Shown: positions 43,625-52,786 of the stretch, piece after piece
Numbering within the stretch: position 1 is the first letter of the stretch
How the letters are laid out: each line of letters starts with the position of its first letter
Assembly: GCF_014649495.1 (NCBI RefSeq)
Contig: NZ_BMTD01000021.1
Span: 91,992 to 155,991, forward strand
Reading direction: 5' to 3'
DNA: 64,000 nt
Source: Streptomyces filipinensis
GTDB taxonomy: Bacteria; Actinomycetota; Actinomycetes; Streptomycetales; Streptomycetaceae
Notes under the pieces: generated by a model
Told to the model about the DNA's origin: nothing
Database searches by the model: none
What the model saw: only the letters and a program-made list of their open reading frames with translations
Translations under genes and position numbers: made by a program

Positions 43625-43828
43625 ATGCGTATTCGACGAATCCTCGCCGCCGTCGTCGCCACGGCGGCCCTCGCCGGACTCGGCCTCACAGGCGTCGCCA
43701 CCGCCGCCACCGCACAGGGCACCCACTCCTACGTCACCCCTTCTGAGTGCAGGCAGGGTGGCGGAACGGCCGATCTGACGGACAACCTCTGCAAGGGCGG
43801 TACGCACAACGGGGAGAAGATCGACTGA
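43625..43828 (+). CDS. Small secreted peptide
   Basis: 67 aa with a classic signal peptide: MRIRRILAAVVATAALAGLG, then LTGVATAAT with A-x-A cleavage near residue 27-30. The mature part is about 38 residues with two cysteines (SECRQGGGT and NLCKGG) that could form one disulfide. ATG with AAAGGGGAA upstream. No family recognised. Confidence 0.75.
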   Translation: MRIRRILAAVVATAALAGLGLTGVATAATAQGTHSYVTPSECRQGGGTADLTDNLCKGGTHNGEKID

Positions 43829-43978
43829 ACCTTACAAGGCGCCCCGCAGCCACGCGCCGCGGGGCGCTCCCGCGCGAGCGCAGCGAGCTGCCGGGGTTCA
43901 CGCGGCCGTAGGCCGCACCTTGAGGCCGCGCTCGTCTCTGCAGCCGGCGGTCGGGCCGGCCGACGGCGTCCGCGGCGG

Positions 43979-45451
43979 TCAGCGGGTGCGGAGACTGCTG
44001 GTGTACACGTCCGTACGGTTGTGTGGTGTGCCGGAGTGGGTCTCGGTGAGTACCGCCCGTACCCCCTTGCCGTCTGCCGCCAGGCCTTGGTAGTCGCCGA
44101 GGAAGTAGCCCCCGGCGAACGGTGCCTGCAGCCAGTCGAAGACCCGCGAGATCCGCCGTTCGGTCCTGAGCTTCGGGTTTCCGTGCGCCAGCGTGGCCAG
44201 TTGGTAGGCGGTGGGCAACGTGGTGGTGTTGCCGGGCCTGAGGAAACGCAGGTCGTAGTAGGTGAGCGCGACCGTGCCCCGCGCGGTGACCGCGATCGAC
44301 GGGGAGAAGGCCGCAACGCCCTTGGGGCTGATCAGCTCCGGGGTCCCCCAGGTGCGTCCGCCGTCGGTGGACCGCACGAGCTGGACGGAGTCGAACTTTC
44401 CACCGGAGAAGTCCGAGCCCTCGTAGGCCATGTACAGCGTGCCTGTCTCGGGGTCGACGGCCGGGCTCGGCAGGGTGGACGCGGCGCGCAGCAGTGTGGT
44501 GGGGTCGTTCGGGTCGACCTCCGGTACGGAGGTGTCCCGGGCCACGGTGACCGGGGCGCTCCAGGTCTGTCCGGCGTCGGTCGAGGTGACCACCTCGTAG
44601 CGGGCTTCGACGACGGTGCTCAGGTCGTCGGAGTAGGTGATCCGGTCGAAGAAGTCGTACAGGGTGCCGGTGCACCGGTCGGCGACGATCAGATGGCCGA
44701 TGGTCTGGGTGTTGGGCACGGTGCTGGTGCCGACGAACGGCCGGGCCTTGCTCCAGGTGCGGCCGCCGTCGCGGGTGAGGGAGATGTAGCCGGGACCGTC
44801 GAGGGAGCTGGGGCCGGGTGGGTCGTTGTCGAGGCGGTCCCAGACCTGGTAGGCGGTGCCCTTGCGGACCGGGTCGGCGGTCAGTGAGGGCTTGTCGTTG
44901 AAGAACGGCTGCTCGTCGACGTGCGTGGTGGTGAGGTTCTGCCAAGTGCGGCCGCCGTCGCGGGACGTGACGGCCAGGAGGGCGCTGCGCGTGCTCTTCG
45001 TGAAGTCGACGCCCTCCCCGCCGGCGTAGACCGTGCCGTCCGGTCCGGTGCTCACCCAGGGGTCGGTGGCCCGTTCGTAGTCCGCGCCGCCCGGGGCGCA
45101 CAGGCTGAACGGCAGCGTGCTCCGGTGGAAGGTGTGGCCGTCCGTGGTCCAGCCGGCCGCCAGGCCACGGGCACCGCCGTCGTTCCAGCGGTCCTGCTGG
45201 AACACGGTGACCACGCGCTGGGGTTCGCGCGGATCGACGGACAGGTACGGCTCGACCTCGGTGCCCGGGTAGACGACGCTGCCGGGGGACCTCGCTCCGA
45301 TGGCGCACTTCGCGTACGGGTCGCCGTGGGACACCCTGACCAGGGGAGTGCCGCCGGGGTTTTGGTCTGCTGCGGCAAAAGTCGCGCCGGTGACCGTCAC
45401 GAGCACGAGCGCGGCGGTGGTGACGGCGGTCAGGGGCAGGAAGACGCGCAT
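43979..45451 (-). CDS. Secreted sialidase-like BNR/Asp-box protein
   Basis: 490 aa. N-terminal signal peptide (PLTAVTTAALVLVTVTGATF). Four Asp-box motifs of the S-x-D-x-G-x-T-W type are visible: SRDGGRTW, TRDGGRTW, STDAGQTW and STDGGRTW, marking a six-bladed propeller. The sialidase F/Y-R-I-P motif is not evident, so sialic acid cleavage is not assured; other exo-glycosidase or binding roles are possible. Monocistronic. Confidence 0.85.
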   Translation of the reverse strand: MRVFLPLTAVTTAALVLVTVTGATFAAADQNPGGTPLVRVSHGDPYAKCAIGARSPGSVVYPGTEVEPYLSVDPREPQRVVTVFQQDRWNDGGARGLAAGWTTDGHTFHRSTLPFSLCAPGGADYERATDPWVSTGPDGTVYAGGEGVDFTKSTRSALLAVTSRDGGRTWQNLTTTHVDEQPFFNDKPSLTADPVRKGTAYQVWDRLDNDPPGPSSLDGPGYISLTRDGGRTWSKARPFVGTSTVPNTQTIGHLIVADRCTGTLYDFFDRITYSDDLSTVVEARYEVVTSTDAGQTWSAPVTVARDTSVPEVDPNDPTTLLRAASTLPSPAVDPETGTLYMAYEGSDFSGGKFDSVQLVRSTDGGRTWGTPELISPKGVAAFSPSIAVTARGTVALTYYDLRFLRPGNTTTLPTAYQLATLAHGNPKLRTERRISRVFDWLQAPFAGGYFLGDYQGLAADGKGVRAVLTETHSGTPHNRTDVYTSSLRTR

Positions 45452-45692
45452 GCGGGATCTCCTCCGGGCCTGTCGGCCGGGGTACGGGACCGCCGTCAGC
45501 GGGGCGGCCTGGGGCGTGGAGGCGTACCGGAACGCGAGGGCGGGGCGACTCCGCCTGGTCCTTTTCGGCGTCGCGGCCGGTGCCCTTGATGGGCCGAACG
45601 ACGGAGACGTCCGTCGTCCAGGGAGGGCCGTGGGCCGCGCGCCTCGCGCGCCGGACGGCGGATTCCGGAGGTCCGCGCGAAAACCCCTTGCT

Positions 45693-45718
45693 CAATGGTC
45701 AAGAATCGTTGACCATTG
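45693..45718. promoter_or_regulatory. ArsR operator: CAATGGTCAA-N6-TTGACCATTG
   Basis: Exact 10-bp arms, ending 5 nt before the ArsR start codon. No ribosome site fits between, so the dyad covers the promoter/start region and the mRNA may be leaderless. Confidence 0.85.
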
Positions 45719-45723
45719 TTGGC

Positions 45724-46263
45724 ATGCCTACCGATGATCTTCCCGAGACGTTTCACGTCACCACGGACGAGCAGCTGCGCGCCGTCTCCAATCTCACGCG
45801 CCACCGGATCATGGCCGTGCTCCGCTTCGAGCCGGCGACGATCACACAGATCGCCGAGCGGGTGGGCCTGGCGAAGGGGAGCTCCAGCTATCACGTGCGG
45901 CTGCTGGAGCGGGCCGGCCTGGTGAAGGTGGTACGGACGCGGAAGGTGCGGGGTGTCACCGAGCGGTACTACGCGATGGCCGCGCGGGCGATCGTGCTGC
46001 CGGATCCGGGCGAGGGAGGGCCCGATGTGCTGATGCGGCATGCGGTGGCGGACCTGGAGGCGTCGCCGGCGGACGGCGAGCGGCACGTACGGATGGCGCA
46101 TCTGCGGCTCACCGACGAGCAGTTCGCGCAGCTGGGGGCGCGGCTGCAGGCACTGGCGGACGAGTACCGGGAGCTGTCCGATCCGTCGCTGCCGGACGCG
46201 TCACTCGTCTTCGCACTGTTCCACCCGGCACCGCGCCAGCAGTCCGAGGGGAGCGCCAAGTGA
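45724..46263 (+). CDS. ArsR-family regulator
   Basis: 179 aa. Winged helix at residues 19-85: TRHRIMAVLRFEPATITQIAERVGLAKGSSSYHVRLLERAGLVKV. The C-terminal dimer domain is long for ArsR and lacks metal cysteines, so it likely senses an organic ligand. It overlaps the following MFS gene (GTGA). Together with the dyad at 45693-45718 this is an autoregulated efflux module. Confidence 0.9.
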   Translation: MPTDDLPETFHVTTDEQLRAVSNLTRHRIMAVLRFEPATITQIAERVGLAKGSSSYHVRLLERAGLVKVVRTRKVRGVTERYYAMAARAIVLPDPGEGGPDVLMRHAVADLEASPADGERHVRMAHLRLTDEQFAQLGARLQALADEYRELSDPSLPDASLVFALFHPAPRQQSEGSAK

Positions 46264-47555
46264 CCTCAGGAATTCGGAAGTTGCCCACCGGGTTCGCACG
46301 GCTGTGGACCGCGCAGACGGTCTCCTCGCTCGGCGACGGGGTCTCGCACGCCGCGCTGCCGCTGCTCGCGTTGACGCTCACGCGGGATCCGATGGCGCTC
46401 GCCGTCGTCACGGCCGCCGGGACGCTGCCGTGGCTGCTCTTCGGGGTGCTCGGCGGTGCGCTGGTGGACCGCTGGGACCGCCGGCGCACGATGTGGGTCA
46501 TGGACGCGGCACGTGCGGTGCTGCTCGCGATACCGGCGGCAGCGGCCGCGCTCGACGTGCTGAGCATTGCGCTGCTCGCGGCCGTCGCCTTCCTGCTCGG
46601 CCTCGGCGGACTCTTCTTCGACACGGCCGCCACGGCCTATCTGCCGGCTCTGCTCGGCCGCGACCCCGCACTCCTGGAGCGAGCCAACTCCCGCCTGCGC
46701 GGAGCCCAGACCGCCATGTCCGGCTTCGCGGGGCCGCCTGCGGGCAGTGCGCTGCTCGCGCTCGGGCGGGCGGTCCCGCTGCTCGCCGACGCGGTCTCGT
46801 TCACGCTCTCCGCACTGCTCGTACGGTCGCTTCCCGCCCTGCCCCGGCCCGTGCCGGAGATCCGCGAGTCGCTGCTTCGGCAGGCGCGGGCCGGGGCCTC
46901 GTACGTCTTCCGGGACCGGTTGCTGCTCGGGCTCGCGCTCCGCCCGGCGGTCGGGAACATCGCCTTCCTCGCCGTGGAGACCGTACTGGCCCTCTTCGCG
47001 CACGAACGCCTCGGCATCGACACCTACGGCTTCGGCCTGCTCCTCACGGCGGAGGCCACCGGCGGTCTGCTCGGTGCGGGCATCGCCTCCCGCCTCGGCC
47101 GACGACTCGGCACCGGCACCGCACTGACCTGCACGGCCGCAGTCGAAGGGCTTGCCATCCTGGGCCTTGCCGCCGCCCCGAACCCCTACGTGGCCGGGCT
47201 GGCGCTCGCCGTCTGCGGGGCGGCCATGGGCGCCACGATGGTGCTCGGGCCCTCCCTGCGGCAGGCGATCGTCCCGGCCCACCTCATGGGCCGGGTCGCC
47301 TCCACCTCCCGCATGCTGGCCATGTGCGCCGCCCCCCTCGGAGCCTTCCTCGGCGGCTGGCTGGCCACCACCTACGACATCCGCACCCCGCTCTACGCCG
47401 CCGCCGGCCTCCTCCTGGCGATGACGGCCGTCACGGCATCCATGACCAGCAACCGCCGGGTCGAAGCGGCGCTGCGTGCCGCCGCCCCGGCCGGCGGTCC
47501 GGATCACCCGGCATCCAGGGAACCCGCCCGGGAGAACGCACCCGACGCGCTGTGA
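46260..47555 (+). CDS. MFS exporter controlled by ArsR
   Basis: 431 aa, about 12 transmembrane helices, MFS_3/EntS-like (TGFARLWTAQTVSSLGDGVS; VDRWDRRRTMW loop). The GTG start overlaps the regulator stop. The tail after TM12 is short and Ala/Pro-rich. Presumably expels the ligand sensed by the regulator. Confidence 0.85.
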   Translation: MTSGIRKLPTGFARLWTAQTVSSLGDGVSHAALPLLALTLTRDPMALAVVTAAGTLPWLLFGVLGGALVDRWDRRRTMWVMDAARAVLLAIPAAAAALDVLSIALLAAVAFLLGLGGLFFDTAATAYLPALLGRDPALLERANSRLRGAQTAMSGFAGPPAGSALLALGRAVPLLADAVSFTLSALLVRSLPALPRPVPEIRESLLRQARAGASYVFRDRLLLGLALRPAVGNIAFLAVETVLALFAHERLGIDTYGFGLLLTAEATGGLLGAGIASRLGRRLGTGTALTCTAAVEGLAILGLAAAPNPYVAGLALAVCGAAMGATMVLGPSLRQAIVPAHLMGRVASTSRMLAMCAAPLGAFLGGWLATTYDIRTPLYAAAGLLLAMTAVTASMTSNRRVEAALRAAAPAGGPDHPASREPARENAPDAL

Positions 47556-48007
47556 CGCCTGCCGCGAAGACGTGACGACACGCCGGGCGCCAGGCCCCGC
47601 GGGGCGCGAGGAGTGGCCGGGCCGTTCGGGTGGCTCTGTTCACGAGAGAGGGCGGCGTTTCGACGGCACCGGCCTTCGGGTTGAAGTCGCCGCTGCACCA
47701 GGTCCTCGTCCCTCGGGCGCTGGGCGTAGGACTTCGGGTGACAACTCGATGCCGCCGCTAGGTAGTTTCTCGCTCACCGAAGGAATCTGTCAGCGGACCC
47801 GAAGGGTCCCTGGCCGTAGTCGATGAAGGCGATGAACGAGGCCTGGAGTTGCACGCCGCTGGCGATCACAGCCCGGCACCAGCGGGCTGGGTTCCTCGGG
47901 GAACCGGCGGCGGGTGAATACGCGAGCCCACCGGTACCGAGGCCGGTCCCCTGAGGGCTGTCCCGCAAATGATCTACGGCGTGCGGACTGACCAGCCCGT
48001 TTCTCCG
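47556..48007. other. 452-nt spacer, possible insertion-sequence end
   Basis: No supported gene. A string resembling a common actinomycete IS end (GGGCTGTCCCGCAAATGATC) begins near 47956, about 30 nt outside the transposase stop region. No matching inverted copy was found on the other side. Confidence 0.35.
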
Positions 48008-48778
48008 TTATCCGGCCAGGGTGAGGTGGTGCAGGCGGGCGATGCCGAGCATGGCGTGGTGGACGCCGTCGCCTTTCAGGCGGCAGTCGCGGAGGATCTT
48101 CCACGCCTTCATGCGGGCGAAGACGTGCTCGACGCGGGCGCGGACCTTGCGGTGGGACGCGTTGTGTTCCTCTTTCCAGGGCGGGAGTTCGGCCTGGCCG
48201 CGCTCACGGCGGTGAGGGATGACCAGGCCGGTGCCCCGGTAGCCGCCGTCTGCGATAGCCGTGGTCCTGCCCACGGCATCCTTCGCGCCGGACAGCTCCC
48301 ATGCCTTGCAGTCATTGCGGTTGCCGGGCAGCGGCCGGCCGACAGCGACCACGAGTCGGGTGTCGGCATTGACGACGACTTGGTGGTTGGTGGAGTACCG
48401 GTAGTTTTTCGACTGCTTGGCGATGGTGTGGTCGTGGGTAGGGACCAGGGTTCCGTCCACGATCAGTACGGTGTCCTTGCGGAACCGCTTGCGCGGCAGG
48501 AGCGCGAGCGACGGGCCGAGATGGTTGATGATGCGGTCAGCTGCAGACTTCGAGATGTCGAACAGCGGATCGAGCTGCCGCAAGGTTAGATTCGTTCGCC
48601 AGTACGCAGCCACCGACAACACCCGGTCCTCCGTCGGCAGGCTCCACGGCCGGCCCTTGCGGACCGGATCCGCGCCCTCTCGCCGTAGCGCAGTGGGCAG
48701 CTTGCCGAACTGGCGTGGGCTCAGCCCGGTGAATGGGGCTATCCAGGACGGCTCGGACGCCGTGATCACACCAGGCAC
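48008..48778 (-). CDS. IS5-family-like transposase (DDE_Tnp_4 type)
   Basis: 256 aa, apparently full length. The N-terminal HTH region is LSVAAYWRTNLTLRQLDPLF. The DDE residues are plausibly the aspartate of VLIVDGTLVP, the aspartate of AIADGGYRGTG, and the glutamate of RARVEHVFARMKAW. GTG start at 48778. Terminal inverted repeats were not found, so the element boundaries are unknown. Confidence 0.88.
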   Translation of the reverse strand: MPGVITASEPSWIAPFTGLSPRQFGKLPTALRREGADPVRKGRPWSLPTEDRVLSVAAYWRTNLTLRQLDPLFDISKSAADRIINHLGPSLALLPRKRFRKDTVLIVDGTLVPTHDHTIAKQSKNYRYSTNHQVVVNADTRLVVAVGRPLPGNRNDCKAWELSGAKDAVGRTTAIADGGYRGTGLVIPHRRERGQAELPPWKEEHNASHRKVRARVEHVFARMKAWKILRDCRLKGDGVHHAMLGIARLHHLTLAG

Positions 48779-48813
48779 AGCGAGATCGTCTCAAAGATCG
48801 ATGCTGTGGAACG

Positions 48814-49290
48814 ATGATCGGCATGGCAGGTCAGGTCTGGGTGTCACTCATATCGTTGGGCGGCGTTGTCCTCGGCGGTGTGTTGTCCTACCTCGTTCAG
48901 CACAGGACTCAGCAATCAGCGGAACGTGCTGAACAGCAACGGCAGCGGATCGCGTTGTCGGAGACCCGACGCGCGGAACGGCTGGCGCTGCTGGAGCGGT
49001 TCATCGAGGTGTCAGCAGAGGCGGAACGCTGCGCCTACACCCGGCCGTCCGAGTGGGAGGACACCGATGACTGGTACCTCACGACCCGGGACGTCATGTA
49101 CAGGTTGTGGGTCGCGGATCGACTCCTCCGCATCCAGTTCCCTCTGACCGTGCATGACGCCGCACACGCGCACTTTCTCGACCTCAACAGGACGGTGTGG
49201 CACGGCTTGCCCGACGGTGAGAGCGTGCGGGACTACCTGGAGGGCAACCGGTCGGCGTTTCTCGACGCGGCCCGCGAGGTCATGGGGTAG
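48814..49290 (+). CDS. KilB-like protein with N-terminal helix and coiled coil (second copy)
   Basis: 158 aa from ATG 48814 (ATG 48823 also possible). Hydrophobic VWVSLISLGGVVLGGVLSYL followed by HRTQQSAERAEQQRQRIALS coiled coil and a globular C-terminus. Same architecture as the gene at 42680-43150. It lies directly beside the transposase. Confidence 0.6.
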   Translation: MIGMAGQVWVSLISLGGVVLGGVLSYLVQHRTQQSAERAEQQRQRIALSETRRAERLALLERFIEVSAEAERCAYTRPSEWEDTDDWYLTTRDVMYRLWVADRLLRIQFPLTVHDAAHAHFLDLNRTVWHGLPDGESVRDYLEGNRSAFLDAAREVMG

Positions 49291-49924
49291 CGCACCGATT
49301 AAACCTGCGTGTTGGGTCTTGTGTGGCGTGAAGCTGTTCCAAGCGACCATGTCTGTGTAACTCCGCAGTGGCGTACTAAGGCGTGGGACGAAAATAGACT
49401 TGGCCCCTCGCGAGTGCAGCCAGGCGGTGGACCCTACGGCCCGGACACGTGCAAGCAATGATACGTGTGGCGTGAAACCCGGCCTTCGGACCCGTGTGCG
49501 TTCCCCCGCTGAGCCGCACCCAGAACCGTCAAGCCAATGTGGGCGCGGTCTCGGGATATGCCCGCACTCCTCCTTCTACAGCTGGGAGCCGGCAAAGGGA
49601 ACCAATTACCCCCGCATCGGATATGGGACCATCGTCTTCAACGAGAGGTGGCTCACTCGACGAAACTGTCAGAGGTCCGAATCTCGAACAATGTATGTGC
49701 TCGCTGTCGATGAAACAACGGGCATCGTTAGTAACGCCGGTAAGGTGGCAGTTCCTCTCTGTCTTTACCCGTGAGTTCGGACCGTTCATGCCTTCTGGAC
49801 CCGTATCGCAGCGCGGCACTTGCCGGACTGGGGAATGGGCGATCTCCGCATCATCGGTTCCATGCAAACAACGTGCATGTGGGCTTAAAGCCTGACTCAA
49901 CGTTTGGAAGGCGGGTGGTTTTCG
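49291..49924. other. 634-nt lower-GC region without a supported gene
   Basis: GC content is visibly lower than the surroundings, with many A/T-rich words. Short frames exist, but none has a strong start signal or recognisable domain. Probably acquired or decayed DNA. Confidence 0.4.
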
Positions 49925-50359
49925 ATGCAGAAAAGGCTGACAAACAGGAGCATCAAGAACCTGGCTGTAACTACTGATCGCAACGGGATAGTGATCCGCG
50001 CAACGGCAGCCGGCCAGGCTGAAGACGGCAGATTCACTGTGGGCATTTATACCGAGGGGCTTGTCGACGTCCCCGTCGATACTTTCCACAGTCACATGCG
50101 GTTCATCCAGAATAACAACTTGTGGGGCGAAGTTGCTGACGCTTTGAAGGAAGCCGGAATCGCCACGGTCCCAATGAGTATTGGGACGGTTCGCCTCATC
50201 ACTAACCTTGTGGCTGCGAAGGGTCGCCAGCTTCAAAGGGATGCCGATAACCCGGACGCGGTGGTGACTCCAAGATGTGGCTGTCCCGCCGACGGCACCG
50301 GGGACGCGGGAGGGGACGCGGGAGGGGATGCGGGAGACGCCGGCGGTGCTCCGCACTGA
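49925..50359 (+). CDS. Hypothetical protein with Gly-Asp-Ala repeat tail, atypical codon use
   Basis: 144 aa from ATG 49925 (GGAAGG upstream). A globular first part (SIKNLAVTTDRNGIVIRAT; HSHMRFIQNNNLWGEVADAL) uses many A/T-ending codons, unlike its neighbours, indicating foreign origin. The tail GTGDAGGDAGGDAGDAGG comes from a 12-bp tandem repeat. No family recognised. Confidence 0.5.
   Translation: MQKRLTNRSIKNLAVTTDRNGIVIRATAAGQAEDGRFTVGIYTEGLVDVPVDTFHSHMRFIQNNNLWGEVADALKEAGIATVPMSIGTVRLITNLVAAKGRQLQRDADNPDAVVTPRCGCPADGTGDAGGDAGGDAGDAGGAPH
50300..50335 (+). repeat. 12-bp tandem repeat, three units
   Basis: GGGGACGCGGGA repeated three times (one base different in the third), giving Gly-Asp-Ala repeats at the end of the 49925 gene. 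Likely length-variable. Confidence 0.85.
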
Positions 50360-50637
50360 GCTGGCGTACCGCCGAACTGGGGCCCGCCGCCGACGACGAC
50401 AGGACGGTACGGCGCGGCCAGGGCTACACGCTCCGAGTCAGCGTCGTGCCCTCGGTCCACCGTCAACTCCTCACCCACTGCCAGCCGTTCGCCGACATCG
50501 GCGATCCCGGCACAGCGCAAGACTCGCCGCGAGTACGAGCCGATGGGAGCACCGCTCTGATGTGGCGTGTGCTTACCACGGCTAAGAGCATCCGCCAGTA
50601 GGCGACCGTTCAATGCCTGCCTGGCCCTCCGTAGGCG

Positions 50638-51027
50638 TCAGGGAGCCGGTGCAGTGCCGGCGTCGTAGGTGGCGCGGGCGGCGGTGATGTCGGCTCGGTG
50701 GCGTTCTGCCCAGCCGACGAGCCCGGTGAGGCTTGCGTGGAGTTCGCGGGCCATGGGCGTGAGGCTGTATTCCACCTTGGGCGGCACGGTGGGGTAGACG
50801 GTCCGGATAAGCAGGCCGTCGCGTTCCAGCTTGCGCAGGTTCAAGGTGAGCATGCGCCGGCTGATGCCTGTGATGGTGCGTTCCAACTCGGTGAATCGGA
50901 CCGGTCCGTGTGCGGCGGCGACGAGGATTCCGATGCTCCATTTGCCCGCGACGTGGTCGAGGACCTCGGTGAGCGGGCACGCCTCGTTGGTGACCTGGTC
51001 GGACACATCGGTGTGACTGCGTGACAT
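50638..51027 (-). CDS. HxlR-family regulator
   Basis: 129 aa. Winged helix typical of HxlR: CPLTEVLDHVAGKWSIGILV, then RFTELERTITGISRRMLTLN and LIRTVYPTVPPKVEYSLT. One cysteine near the N-terminus is the usual redox or ligand position. ATG 51027 has AGGAGG 7 nt upstream. Divergent from an EmrB-type MFS gene with a dyad between them. Confidence 0.92.
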   Translation of the reverse strand: MSRSHTDVSDQVTNEACPLTEVLDHVAGKWSIGILVAAAHGPVRFTELERTITGISRRMLTLNLRKLERDGLLIRTVYPTVPPKVEYSLTPMARELHASLTGLVGWAERHRADITAARATYDAGTAPAP

Positions 51028-51056
51028 GAAAGTGCCTCCTTCCATCGCACGTCATG

Positions 51057-51080
51057 GTTACAGAGGATGACTGCTGTAAC
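51057..51080. promoter_or_regulatory. HxlR operator: GTTACAG-N10-CTGTAAC
   Basis: Exact 7-bp arms in the 81-bp gap between divergent HxlR and MFS starts, placed to control both. Confidence 0.8.
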
Positions 51081-51108
51081 AAGTCGTGCACCATTGGAAG
51101 GAATCCCC

Positions 51109-52575
51109 GTGCGGAGAACCAACGCATCAGCACAGACACCACGTTGGTCGGCACTGGCCGTGCTCTGTGCCGGGCAGCTGATGGTCATCCTCGACGGGAC
51201 CATCGTGAACGTGGCGCTGCCGTCCATCCAGCGGGACCTCGGCTTCTCCTCGTCGGGCCTGGCCTGGGTGGTCAACGCCTATCTGGTCCCCTTCGGTGGT
51301 CTGCTGCTGCTCTGTGGAAGGGTCGGGGACCTCATCGGGCGCAAGCGCGTCTTCATCACTGGCCTGAGCGTCTTCACGACTGCCTCGCTGCTGTGCGGTG
51401 TGTCCCAGGACCCGGCGATGCTGCTCGCCTCCCGGTTCGTCCAGGGCATTGGCGGCGCGGTGACATCCGCCGTCACCCTAGGGATGGTCGTGACCCTGTT
51501 CCCGCAGCCGAAGGAGCGGGCCAAGGCCATCGGTGTCTACAGCTTCGTCCAGTCCGCCGGCGGCTCGATGGGCCTCCTCGCCGGCGGCGCCCTGACGCAG
51601 ACCATCAGCTGGCACTGGATCTTCTTCGTCAACGCCCCGATCGGCATCGTGGCCGCGCTGTTGGCCGGACGCGCGCTCGCGTCCGAGCACGGTGTGGGCC
51701 TCGACAAGGGGACCGACGTCGTGGGCGCGCTCCTGGTCACATCCGCATTGATGCTCAGCGTCTACACGGTCGTCGAGACCACCAATTACGGCTGGACTTC
51801 CGCACACACGCTGAGCTTCGGCGCCGCGGCACTCGCCCTGCTCCTGGCTTTCGTCGCCCGTCAGGCGAAGGCGCCCCACCCGCTTCTACCGCTGCGTGTG
51901 TTCCGCTCGCGCAACGTCTCGGGAGCGATGGGCATCCAGGCCCTCATGGTGGCCGGGATGTTCAGTTTCCAATTCTTGTGCGTGCTCTACCTGCAGAAGG
52001 TGCTCGGCTTCGACGAGATACACACCGGCCTGGGCATCTTCCCGGTCTCGGTTGCGATCGGCTCGCTGTCCCTCCGCCTCTCGCCCAAGCTGATCGCGCG
52101 CTTTGGCCCCCGTGCCGTACTCCTTCCAGGACTCGCGCTCATCACGGCAGGTCTCGCCACGCTCGGCCGTGTACCGGCAGGCGGGAGCTATGTCGTGGAC
52201 GTCCTGCCCGCGCTGCTGCCGCTCGGCGTCGGCTTCGGACTGGCGATGCCGTCGCTGGCCACGCTCGCGATGTCAGCGGCCACGCCCCAGGACTCGGGGA
52301 TCGCCTCCGGCATGTTCAACACCATGCAGCAGATCGGCAGCGCCTTCGGCCTCGCGGTCCTCAGCACGCTCGCCACCTCGCACACGGATGCCCTGCTGGG
52401 CAACGGAGCAAGCACCGCCTCGGCACTCACGGGTGGTTATCAGCTTGCCTTCCGTATCGGCTCGTGCCTCGTCGCCGTCGCTCTCCTCCTCTCCGCCACC
52501 CTGCTGCGATCCCCCGCCACAGCGCAACGTCCAGCGGCCGAGGAGAAGCCGGTCGCCCAGAACGCCGCTCGCTGA
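51109..52575 (+). CDS. DHA2-family (EmrB/QacA-like) MFS drug exporter
   Basis: 488 aa, 14 transmembrane helices. Conserved MVILDGTIVNVALPSIQRDL in TM1, then GRVGDLIGRKRVF in the TM2-TM3 loop. The GTG at 51109 is chosen because GGAAGGAA lies 6-13 nt upstream; an ATG 14 codons earlier would overlap the operator. Proton-driven drug efflux, paired with the HxlR regulator. Confidence 0.9.
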   Translation: MRRTNASAQTPRWSALAVLCAGQLMVILDGTIVNVALPSIQRDLGFSSSGLAWVVNAYLVPFGGLLLLCGRVGDLIGRKRVFITGLSVFTTASLLCGVSQDPAMLLASRFVQGIGGAVTSAVTLGMVVTLFPQPKERAKAIGVYSFVQSAGGSMGLLAGGALTQTISWHWIFFVNAPIGIVAALLAGRALASEHGVGLDKGTDVVGALLVTSALMLSVYTVVETTNYGWTSAHTLSFGAAALALLLAFVARQAKAPHPLLPLRVFRSRNVSGAMGIQALMVAGMFSFQFLCVLYLQKVLGFDEIHTGLGIFPVSVAIGSLSLRLSPKLIARFGPRAVLLPGLALITAGLATLGRVPAGGSYVVDVLPALLPLGVGFGLAMPSLATLAMSAATPQDSGIASGMFNTMQQIGSAFGLAVLSTLATSHTDALLGNGASTASALTGGYQLAFRIGSCLVAVALLLSATLLRSPATAQRPAAEEKPVAQNAAR

Positions 52576-52617
52576 CCAGGCGGCGACGCCGCCCCGGGCA
52601 GGGGACGGGGCGAACAG

Positions 52618-52785
52618 ACCCCGATCCACACCGACGGACGGTGGGTCGTGGAGCGCACGAACTCGTGGATGAACAACTTCAGCAAGCTCCGCCGGTGCAC
52701 CGAACGTCGCCACGTCTGCGTCGAGTTCTTCATCGCCCTTGCCGCCGCGATCATCACCATCCGTAGCCTCATCCGCCGGGCGTGG
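52618..52785 (+). pseudogene. IS5-family transposase remnant (C-terminal end)
   Basis: About 56 codons encoding RWVVERTNSWMNNFSKLRRC and EFFIALAAAIITIRSLIRRA, the last part of DDE_Tnp_1 transposases of IS5 type. No upstream part is present. Its end abuts the broken end of the GlxA-like gene. Confidence 0.8.
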
Positions 52786-52786
52786 G

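Noticed and set aside
48008..48830. Terminal inverted repeats of the insertion sequence
   Set aside because: A candidate left end near 47956 has no inverted partner on the right; no clear target duplication seen.
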